This document shows positions 1 through 7,174 of a DNA stretch of 45,100 bases, piece by piece. The stretch's first letter is position 1; each line of letters begins with the position of its first letter. The stretch spans positions 1 to 45,100 of the forward strand of contig JAAYLK010000028.1 in assembly GCA_012521895.1 (NCBI GenBank), written 5' to 3'. The translations under genes and the position numbers were made by a program. Below the pieces are notes generated by a model. It was not told the DNA's origin. It did not search any database and was given only the letters and a program-made list of their open reading frames with translations. The DNA comes from Clostridiales bacterium. Lineage in GTDB: Bacteria; Bacillota; Clostridia; Christensenellales; Aristaeellaceae.

Positions 1-279
1 AAGGAGGGCTGCACCTTCACCCTGTGGAAGAACGCCCTGATGCGGGTCAAGGGCCCTTATTTAAATGAGAAGATTGTGCAGCTGCTTTTGACCCAGGGGA
101 GTGTCAAGGGCAGCAGCGGCACACTGAACAGGGAGGGGCAGTCCTTCAGTTTTACCCCCACGGGCCAGGCCCAGCCCGCTGCCACCGTTCCCTTTTCCTA
201 TCAGCGCGCGGAGAAGGCTGGCGCCGCGAAAGCGCCTTCCGCCTCCAAAAAACCAGCCGGAAGAAAGCCCAAGCCTTAG
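1..279 (+). CDS. DNA topoisomerase (TopB-like), C-terminal fragment
   Basis: The gene is cut by the left window edge; 92 codons in frame 1 remain before the TAG at 277-279. The visible part starts with a C-x-FTLWKN stretch, then helix-rich LNEKIVQLLL and a G-x-SFSFTPTG strand pattern. This resembles the small C-terminal repeat domain (Toprim_Crpt) found at the end of bacterial type IA topoisomerases such as TopB, followed by a basic, Ala/Lys/Pro-rich tail that probably touches DNA. Type IA enzymes nick and pass single strands to remove supercoils or decatenate DNA. No catalytic region is in view, so the assignment rests on this short domain only. A protein of another family carrying the same repeat is possible. 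Confidence 0.55.
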   Translation, partial: KEGCTFTLWKNALMRVKGPYLNEKIVQLLLTQGSVKGSSGTLNREGQSFSFTPTGQAQPAATVPFSYQRAEKAGAAKAPSASKKPAGRKPKP

Positions 280-288
280 CGGGCTTGA

Positions 289-317
289 TTGATAATGCCT
301 ACCATCCATGGTAGAAT
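289..317 (+). promoter_or_regulatory. Promoter of the ybaB-recR-tdk-rmuC operon
   Basis: TTGATA (289-294) and TAGAAT (312-317) are separated by 17 bases, matching the housekeeping consensus at 5/6 each. TGG directly before the -10 makes it an extended -10. It lies between the topoisomerase stop and ybaB, leaving a leader of roughly 65-70 bases. Confidence 0.65.
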
Positions 318-391
318 ATGGCAAGGACGCCGCCTGCGCGGTGAATTTTTGATGAAGAAAAAGCGCCCCTTTGGCGCATGAGGAGGACAGG

Positions 392-736
392 ATGGCAAAA
401 GGTAAGTTTGGCGGCATGGGTGGCATGGGCGGCGGCAACATGCAGCAGTTGATGCGCCAGGCACAAAAGATGCAAGAGCAGCTGGCCAAGACCCAGGAAG
501 AGCTGGATGACAAGGAATACGAAGCCCAGTCAGGCGGCGGCATGGTCGTTTGCAAGGTCAACGGCAAGCGGGAGCTGGTGGAGCTGTCCATCAAGCCCGA
601 GGCGGTGGACCCGGAGGATGTGGAGATGCTGCAGGATTTGATCCTGGCGGCTGTGAATGAGGCGCTGCGCCTGGGCGAGGAAAGCCGCGAGCAGGCCATG
701 AACGCCGTCACCGGCGGGATGGGCGGCTTGCTGTAA
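392..736 (+). CDS. YbaB/EbfC family nucleoid-associated protein
   Basis: A 114-residue DNA-binding protein of the YbaB/EbfC family. Members are small homodimers that coat DNA and are nearly always encoded just before recR, as here. The N-terminus is Gly/Met-rich (GGMGGMGGGNMQQLM), then a helix (QKMQEQLAKTQEELDD), the beta core with VNGKRELVELSI, a D-x-E-MLQDLILAAVNEAL helix and a GGMGGLL tail, all typical of the family. The ATG at 392 is chosen because AGGAGG (381-386) sits 5 bases upstream. A TTG at 371 in the same frame lies ahead of that ribosome site and is unlikely. The TAA is immediately followed by the recR ATG, implying coupled translation and a shared role in DNA repair or chromosome organisation. 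Confidence 0.9.
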   Translation: MAKGKFGGMGGMGGGNMQQLMRQAQKMQEQLAKTQEELDDKEYEAQSGGGMVVCKVNGKRELVELSIKPEAVDPEDVEMLQDLILAAVNEALRLGEESREQAMNAVTGGMGGLL

Positions 737-1336
737 ATGAGCCAACAGGTTGAACCCATCCAGCGCATGACCGATGAGCTGGCCAAGCTGCCGGGCATCG
801 GGCGCAAGTCAGCCCAGCGCCTGGCCTACCACCTGGCCGCCCAAAGCCAGGAGCAGGTAAATGCCCTGGCGCGCGCGCTATCCCAGGGCCGGGAGAGTAT
901 CAGGCTGTGTGAGCGCTGCGGCAATTACACGGCGGCGGACCTGTGCGCCGTCTGCTCAGACCCCAAGCGCCGGGAGGACCTGCTGTGCGTGGTGCGCGAC
1001 CCGCGCGACGTGGCCGCCATGGAGCGCATGCACGACTACCACGGCCTCTACCACGTTCTGCACGGTATCCTGTCGCCCATGGATGGCATCGGGCCCCAGG
1101 ACATCCGCATCCGGGAGCTGATGGAGCGCTTGCAGGATGGCCAGGTCAAGGAGTTGATTCTGGCCACCAACCCGGACATCGAGGGCGAGGCCACCGCCTC
1201 CTACATCGCCAGGCTGGTGAAGCCCCTGGGCGTGCGGGTCACCCGCATCGCGCACGGCGTGCCCGTTGGCAGCGACCTGGAATACACGGACGAGGTCACC
1301 TTGAGCAAAGCCATGGAAGGCAGGCGCGAGCTGTAA
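737..1336 (+). CDS. recR: Recombination mediator protein RecR
   Basis: A 199-residue RecR of usual length. It works with RecF/RecO to load RecA on gapped single-stranded DNA. An N-terminal helix-hairpin-helix contains LAKLPGIGRKSAQRLAYHL. The four-cysteine zinc finger is C-x2-C...C-x2-C (CERCGNY, LCAVCSD). The Toprim domain starts at LLCVVRDPRDVAAME, with the family pattern ILATNPDIEGEATA and a C-terminal RIAHGVPVGSDLEYTDEVTL motif. It starts on the base after the ybaB stop and its TAA overlaps the ATG of tdk (TAATG), so the three genes are translationally linked. Confidence 0.97.
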   Translation: MSQQVEPIQRMTDELAKLPGIGRKSAQRLAYHLAAQSQEQVNALARALSQGRESIRLCERCGNYTAADLCAVCSDPKRREDLLCVVRDPRDVAAMERMHDYHGLYHVLHGILSPMDGIGPQDIRIRELMERLQDGQVKELILATNPDIEGEATASYIARLVKPLGVRVTRIAHGVPVGSDLEYTDEVTLSKAMEGRREL

Positions 1337-1926
1337 TGCTGCACTTTTATTATGGGGTGATGGGCTCGTCCAAAACCGCGCAATTGCTGATGCAGCGCTA
1401 CAACTACCAGCAGCTGGGCCTGCGCGTGGCCCTGGTGAAACCCGCGGTGGACACCCGCGCGGGCGCGCACATGGTGTATTCCCGCGTGGGATTGAAGGCG
1501 GAGGCCGAACTGGTGCTGGAAAACGGCGATTCCGCGCGCGAGCAGCTGCTGTGGCTGGCGGCGCGCAACGCCTGCAGCGAGTTTGAATATGTCTTCATCG
1601 ACGAAGCGCAGTTCTTGACGCCAGAGCAGGTCCAGGAGCTGGCCGACATGGCCGACCACCTGGACATCTTTTGCTATGGCCTGAAGACCGACTTCCAAGG
1701 CAATTTCTTCCCCGGCTCCGCGGCGCTGCTGCGCCTGGCGGAGGAAATCCACGAGGTGCCAGGGGGTCTTTGCTGGTGCGGCGCCAAGGCCACCATGAAC
1801 ACCCGCATTGACGAGACCGGCCGCGTCATCAAGACGGGGGAACAGGTGCTGATTGACAACCAGCAGCACATCCGCTACATCGGCCTGTGCTACCGCCACT
1901 GGCGCCTGGGCATCAGCCATGCCTGA
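1336..1926 (+). CDS. tdk: Thymidine kinase
   Basis: A 196-residue type II (TK1-like) thymidine kinase that phosphorylates deoxythymidine in the salvage pathway. The N-terminal P-loop is GVMGSSKT after the FYY strand, the Walker B-like segment is YVFIDEAQFL, and CYGLKTDFQGNFFPGS forms the substrate lasso. Zinc-site residues CWCGAKATMNTR and CYRHW follow the pattern of the E. coli-type enzymes rather than the CxxC pairs of many Firmicute ones. The start is the ATG overlapping the recR stop; an open frame continues further upstream inside recR but lacks family similarity there. A nucleotide salvage gene between recR and rmuC fits a DNA-maintenance operon. Confidence 0.93.
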   Translation: MLHFYYGVMGSSKTAQLLMQRYNYQQLGLRVALVKPAVDTRAGAHMVYSRVGLKAEAELVLENGDSAREQLLWLAARNACSEFEYVFIDEAQFLTPEQVQELADMADHLDIFCYGLKTDFQGNFFPGSAALLRLAEEIHEVPGGLCWCGAKATMNTRIDETGRVIKTGEQVLIDNQQHIRYIGLCYRHWRLGISHA

Positions 1927-3253
1927 AGCGCTGTTTCAATTCAGCCTCATCGAGTACGCCCTGGTGGGCCTGCTGGTGGTGGTGGTTATCCTGCTCATCA
2001 GCGTCTTTGTCCGCCAGAGCCGCCTGCGTGACCAACAGCAGCAGCTGAACAGCAAAAGCGAGGACACCCTGGCGGAATACATGGAACGCCTGGTGAAGGA
2101 CACCGAAGCCCGGCTGTCTCATCAGGTCGGCCAGCAGCAGGCGGTCACCCAGGCCTGGAACGAGCGGGTGGACCAGCGGCTGGACGCCTCCTTCAACAAC
2201 CAGAACCTGCGCCTGTCCCATCTGGATGAGGTGCTCAACACCCGCCTGGGCCAGAACGACCAGAAGGTGGGCGAGATGCAAAAGACCTTGTTCACCTCCT
2301 TAAGCCGGATGCAGACGGACAACGCCGACAAGCTGGAGGAGATGCGCAAAACCGTAGATGAACACCTCCACCAGACCCTCAACCGCCGCCTGGGCGAGAG
2401 CTTCACCCTGGTCAATGAACGCCTGGAAGCCGTCTACAAAGGCTTGGGTGAAATGCGCACGCTGGCGGGCGGCGTGGGGGACCTCAAGAAGGTGCTCACC
2501 AACATCAAAACCCGCGGCACCTGGGGGGAAACCCAGCTGCACATGCTGCTGCAGGAGGCGCTGGCGCCCGCCCAGTATGAGGTCAACTGCGCGGTGGTGC
2601 CAGGCAGTGGGGAGCGGGTGGAGTTTGCCATCCGCCTGCCCGGCCAGGAAGAGGGCCACCCGGTTTTCCTGCCGCTGGATGCCAAGTTCCCGCTGGAGGA
2701 CTACCAGCGCTTGCAGGCCGCCCAGGACAGCGCGGACAAGCTGCAGCTGGACCTGGCGCTGTCCGCCCTGGAGCGCGCCATCACCCGCGAAGCCGAGCGC
2801 ATCGCCAGCAAGTACATCAAACCGCCCCACACCACCGACTTTGCCATCCTCTACCTGCCGGTGGAAGGCCTTTACGCCGAGGCGCTGCGCATGGAGGGGC
2901 TGACCCAAAAACTGCAGCGGCAGCACCGCGTCACCCTGGCGGGGCCCACCACCTTGCTGGCCCTGCTTAACAGCCTGCAGATGGGCTTTCGCACCCTGGC
3001 CATCCAGCAGCGCTCGGCGGAGGTCTGGCGCTTGCTTTCCCAGGTCAAGGGCGACTTCATGGCCTTTGGCGACATCCTGGACAAGACCCAGAACCGCCTG
3101 CGCCAGGCCAGCGAATCCATCGACCTGGCCAACCGCCGTACCCGCGCCATCTCAAGGCGCTTAAGCGCCGTGGAATCCCTGGAGGGCCAGGCGGCAGAAA
3201 CGGAAAACCTGGAGCAAGCGGACTTTTTCTATGACGAGAGCATTGAATCCTAA
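1919..3253 (+). CDS. rmuC: DNA recombination protein RmuC homologue
   Basis: A 444-residue RmuC-family protein. An N-terminal membrane segment (about residues 8-30, ALVGLLVVVVILLISVFV) is followed by a long coiled coil rich in Gln and Glu (about 40-165) and then the RmuC domain with its PD-(D/E)xK-like core. Diagnostic stretches are RGTWGETQLHMLLQEAL, VFLPLDAKFPLEDYQRL, IASKYIKPPHTTDFAILYLP and the STLLALLNSLQMGF-like segment (here TTLLALLNSLQMGF). RmuC limits inversions at short repeats, probably as a nuclease. The ATG at 1919 overlaps the end of tdk by 8 bases. Confidence 0.93.
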   Translation: MPEALFQFSLIEYALVGLLVVVVILLISVFVRQSRLRDQQQQLNSKSEDTLAEYMERLVKDTEARLSHQVGQQQAVTQAWNERVDQRLDASFNNQNLRLSHLDEVLNTRLGQNDQKVGEMQKTLFTSLSRMQTDNADKLEEMRKTVDEHLHQTLNRRLGESFTLVNERLEAVYKGLGEMRTLAGGVGDLKKVLTNIKTRGTWGETQLHMLLQEALAPAQYEVNCAVVPGSGERVEFAIRLPGQEEGHPVFLPLDAKFPLEDYQRLQAAQDSADKLQLDLALSALERAITREAERIASKYIKPPHTTDFAILYLPVEGLYAEALRMEGLTQKLQRQHRVTLAGPTTLLALLNSLQMGFRTLAIQQRSAEVWRLLSQVKGDFMAFGDILDKTQNRLRQASESIDLANRRTRAISRRLSAVESLEGQAAETENLEQADFFYDESIES

Positions 3254-3271
3254 GATTGATTGGAGGAGAAC

Positions 3272-3646
3272 ATGAGCGATCTGCAATTCACCTTCGCGCA
3301 CAACAACTACAACGTTGTGGACCTGGACAAATCCCTGGCCTTCTACAAGGAAGCCCTGGGGCTAAATGAACTCAAGCGCAAGGAAGCGGCGGACTTCACC
3401 CTGGTGTTCTTAGGCGACGGTCAGACCCAGCACCAGCTGGAGCTGACCTGGCTCAAAAACTGGGGCAAGCCAAGCTACAACCTGGGCGACAACGAATTCC
3501 ACCTGTGCTTCCGTGTAAACGATTATGAGGCCGCGTACAAAAAGCACAAGGAGATGGGCGTCATCTGCTATGAGAACCCGGGCATGGGCCTCTACTTCAT
3601 CGCGGACCCCGATGGCTACTGGATTGAGATCGTGCCGCACCGATAA
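3272..3646 (+). CDS. VOC-family protein, glyoxalase I-like
   Basis: A 124-residue vicinal-oxygen-chelate protein with two beta-alpha-beta3 modules. The metal-binding pattern of glyoxalase I can be followed: His in FAHNNYNVVDLDKSLAFY, Glu in QLELTW, His in NEFHLCFRV and Glu in GYWIEIVP. This is consistent with lactoylglutathione lyase or a related methylglyoxal-detoxifying enzyme. Thiol substrates in Clostridia are not always glutathione, so I do not assign gloA. The ATG at 3272 has GGAGG at 3262-3266; a TTG at 3260 overlaps that site and is rejected. The gene sits 18 bases after rmuC and ends the operon at a strong terminator. Confidence 0.85.
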   Translation: MSDLQFTFAHNNYNVVDLDKSLAFYKEALGLNELKRKEAADFTLVFLGDGQTQHQLELTWLKNWGKPSYNLGDNEFHLCFRVNDYEAAYKKHKEMGVICYENPGMGLYFIADPDGYWIEIVPHR

Positions 3647-3668
3647 ATGCGAACATTCATCTTCCGCG

Positions 3669-3690
3669 CCGCCCCTCCGGGCGGTTTTTT
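3669..3690 (+). terminator. Rho-independent terminator after the ybaB-recR operon
   Basis: A six-base-pair CCGCCC/GGGCGG stem with a 4-base loop is followed directly by six T. It lies 22 bases past the glyoxalase-like stop. Confidence 0.85.
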
Positions 3691-3702
3691 AACCCCCGCG
3701 GG

Positions 3703-3711
3703 TGGTATATT
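3703..3711 (+). promoter_or_regulatory. Extended -10 promoter of the DUF4256 gene
   Basis: TGG followed by TATATT just after the terminator; the ribosome site of the next gene (AAGGAGG, 3728-3734) begins 17 bases downstream, giving a very short leader. No convincing -35 box is visible. Confidence 0.5.
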
Positions 3712-3742
3712 CCCTGCGAATACCTTGAAGGAGGACGATGAA

Positions 3743-4303
3743 ATGGCAAGCAAGAAACGCTTGAGTGAGAAAGAGGGCAAGGCCCTGCTGGCGGCGCTGG
3801 AAGAGCGCTTTGAGAAGAACAGGAGCCGGCACGCGGACCTGACCTGGGAGCGGGTGGCGGAAGCCTTGTCAAAACAGCCGGACAAGCTCTGGTCCGTGAA
3901 CGAAATGGAGCGCACCGGCGGCGAGCCGGATGTGGTGGTCTTCCCCGGCCAGGAAGGCATCGCCTTTGTGGACTGTTCCGCGGAGAGCCCTGCCCTGCGC
4001 CGCTCCCTGTGTTATGATGCCAAAGCCCTGGAAGAGCGCAAGGAGAACAAGCCCGCGCACAGCGCCCTGGGCATGGCGGAGGAAATGGGCATCACAGTGC
4101 TGGACGAAGCGCAGTACACAGCCTTGCAGCAGTTTGGACCCCTCGACCAGAAGACTTCCAGCTGGGTCAAAACGCCCGGAGACATCCGTAAGCTGGGCGG
4201 CGGCCTGTTCATGAACTACCACTACGGCCGGGTTTTCACCTACTACAACGGCGTGCAGTCCTATTACGCCGCCCGGGGCTATCGGGGCATGGTCACGTTA
4301 TAA
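3743..4303 (+). CDS. DUF4256 domain-containing protein
   Basis: A 186-residue soluble protein of the DUF4256 family, length typical, function unknown. Family hallmarks visible are the N-terminal LLAALEERFEKN...RH, a MERTGGEPDVV stretch, DCSAESPALRRSLCYD, GITVLDEAQYTALQ, the segment starting SSWVKTP, and a C-terminal FMNYHYGRVFTYYNGVQSYY. The ATG at 3743 follows AAGGAGG with an 8-base gap. It is a single-gene unit between two terminators with its own promoter. No signal peptide or membrane segment is present, so it is cytoplasmic. Confidence 0.85.
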   Translation: MASKKRLSEKEGKALLAALEERFEKNRSRHADLTWERVAEALSKQPDKLWSVNEMERTGGEPDVVVFPGQEGIAFVDCSAESPALRRSLCYDAKALEERKENKPAHSALGMAEEMGITVLDEAQYTALQQFGPLDQKTSSWVKTPGDIRKLGGGLFMNYHYGRVFTYYNGVQSYYAARGYRGMVTL

Positions 4304-4316
4304 ATCATTCGCAAGC

Positions 4317-4356
4317 AAAAAGGCTGCGGGATGTTTGTCATCACCGCAGCCTTTTT
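4317..4356. terminator. Bidirectional terminator between DUF4256 gene and opp operon
   Basis: A perfect 13-base inverted repeat (AAAAAGGCTGCGG and its complement) surrounds a 14-base loop, with T-runs at the 3' side on both strands. It serves the convergent DUF4256 gene (+) and the opp operon (-). Confidence 0.9.
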
Positions 4357-4364
4357 CGTTTAGG

Positions 4365-4577
4365 TTATCGCCAGATGAACAAGGCCAGCACCAGCAAGAA
4401 GATGATCATGATGATGATTACCGCAGGCATCAGCACCAGGAAAGCCGAGATAATCAACGCCTTGACATCGCCTTTTTCTACCTCAAGGCCTTCTTCCGGG
4501 AAGTCTTCCAGGCCCTGGGCGGCACGCTGCTCTTTTTGCAGGGCGCGCGCGCGCTCAAAGCGTTTCTTGAACAGCAT
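4365..4577 (-). CDS. Small membrane protein at the end of the opp operon
   Basis: A 70-residue protein that I do not recognise. Its first 35 residues are strongly charged (KKRFERARALQKEQRAAQ, then an acidic FPEEGLEVEKGD) and its last third is one hydrophobic segment of about 25 residues (ALIISAFLVLMPAVIIIMII onward) ending in FIWR. The layout suggests a tail-anchored protein with a cytoplasmic helix. Its ATG overlaps the oppF TAA (TAATG), so it is translationally coupled to oppF, and the shared terminator follows 9 bases after its stop. It may be an accessory subunit of the transporter; that is inference from position alone. Confidence 0.6.
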   Translation of the reverse strand: MLFKKRFERARALQKEQRAAQGLEDFPEEGLEVEKGDVKALIISAFLVLMPAVIIIMIIFLLVLALFIWR

Positions 4578-6167
4578 TACAGGCCCGAGCCTTCCGCTTG
4601 CGTTACCAGCTCATCCGCCGGCATCATGTTGGTTTCGCACACCGTGCCCAGGCGGTGGTGGCAGGCCACCAGGTGGCCGGGGGTGATTTCTTCAAGCTCC
4701 GGCACCACGTGCTTGCAGATGTCCGTGGCGTACTTGCAGCGGGTGTGGAACTTGCATCCAGGCGGCGGGTTGACCGGGGAGGGGATGTCCCCTTCCAGTA
4801 CGACCAGCTCACGGGATTCGTTCTCATCCGCGGTTGGGATGGCCGACAGCAAGGCTTCGGTGTAGGGGTGCATGGGGCAGGAGAAGATGTCCTGCGTGCT
4901 GGCCAGCTCCACGATCACGCCCAGGTACATGACGGCGATGCGGTCAGAGATGTACTTGACCACCGCCAGGTCGTGGGTGATGAACAGGTAGGTCAGGTTC
5001 TCGCGGTCCTTCAGCTCCTGCAGCAGGTTGATGATCTGCGACTGGATGGACACGTCAAGCGCGGACACCGCCTCGTCGCACACGATAAACTTGGGGGAGA
5101 GGGACAGGGCGCGCGCGATGCCGATGCGCTGGCGCTGGCCGCCGGAGAACTGGTGCGGGTAGCGGTGCAGGAAGTAGGGCGCCAGGCCGGTATCCTCCAT
5201 CACCTTGAGCACCTTGGCCTTCATGCGGTCGTCATTGCGCAGGAAGTGCTTGTGGGTCAGCAGGCCTTCGCCCACAATCTGGCCAACCGTCATGCGGGAG
5301 TCCAGGGAGCTGTAGGGATCCTGGAAGATCAGCTGCATGTCCACGCGCAGGTCGCGCATTTCGTTGTAGGTCAGCCTGGCCAGGTCCACCGCGCCGTCGC
5401 GGTCACGATCATAGGCCATGAATTCAGGGTTGCCAAGGTGGGGCTTGCGCAGTTCATCAATTGACAGCAGGATGGCGCGCAGCTCATCGTCCTTGTGCAG
5501 GATGTCCTTGTCCATCTGCTGGATGCTGGATTCCAGGGACTTGATCTTTTCGTTGCTGCCCTTGCCATTCTCACTGCGGAAGCGTGCATCCTCCAGCTGT
5601 ACATGGGTCAAGCGGCGCTTCTCATGCACCTTCTTGCGCTCCAGCGCCTTGTCAAACAGGCGTTTGTGCGCTTCGATGACCGGGTCCAGGTTGTCCAGCA
5701 CGACCAGGCCGCCGATGATGCTGGTGATGTCAAAAGTGGCGTCGTGGGCAGCCTTCCGGGCTTCCGCCAGGTGCGCCAGGGCATTGAAGCGCTCCTGGCT
5801 CTCCGCGGCGTCTTCCTTCAGCCAGCCCTTTTTCTGGGCTTCGGCTTCTTTCTTCGCCAGATCTTTTTGCAGGTCCAGCATCTTCGCCTTCGCGCCCTTT
5901 AAACCATTGATGGTTTTGAAGGCATACTCCGGCGCAACATCCAGGATGGAGCGGCCGTTGTACATGATTTTTCCGTCGGTGGCTTCATACAGCTTCAGCA
6001 GCGTGCGCCCCATGGTGGATTTGCCGCAGCCGGACTCACCCACCAATCCCAGGGTCTCCCCTTCGTAGATGTTGAGGGTGATGCCGTCATTGGCCTTGAC
6101 ATAGACCCCTTTTTTCTTCAGGGGGAAATATTGCTTGAGGTTGTTAATCTTAAACAGGACGCGCTTT

Positions 6168-6175
<8 letters not shown>
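4577..6175 (-). CDS. oppF: Oligopeptide ABC transporter ATP-binding protein OppF, with large internal insertion
   Basis: The 532-residue ATPase has Walker A GESGCGKST (46-54), Q-loop IFQDP (Q285), signature FSGGQRQR (343-350), Walker B IVCDE (D367/E368) and H-loop H401. It ends in the oligopeptide-type C-terminal domain with four cysteines (C474, C480, C487, C505), a motif reported as an iron-sulfur site in some Opp/Dpp ATPases. Normal OppF is about 320 residues. Here about 190 extra residues (about 82-271) sit between Walker A and the Q-loop; they are charged and heptad-like, with a DRDRDGAVD loop near the end. All nucleotide-binding motifs are kept, so the protein is probably active. The ATG at 6175 overlaps the oppD stop by 8 bases and has AAGGAG upstream; a longer open frame reaching 6343 has no ribosome site or similarity. 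Confidence 0.92.
5363..5932 (-). other. Charged helical insertion between Walker A and Q-loop of OppF
   Basis: These codons (about residues 82-271) have no counterpart in ordinary OppF. The first half (KAKMLDLQKDLAKKEAEAQK and on) and the stretch from about 165 to 245 (LFDKALERKKVHEKRRL, IKSLESSIQQMDKDI) have the Lys/Glu and Leu spacing of coiled coils. They flank a short hydrophobic bridge, FDITSIIGGLVVLDNLDPV, so a helical hairpin is plausible. The reading frame is continuous and no intein splice residues are present at either end. Confidence 0.75.
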
Positions 6176-7157
<982 letters not shown>

Positions 7158-7174
7158 TGGTGCTTTGTTCCTCC

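Noticed and set aside
5363..5932. OppF insertion as an intein or mobile intron
   Set aside because: No Cys/Ser at the start, no His-Asn at the end and no homing-endonuclease motif; the segment is helical and charged.
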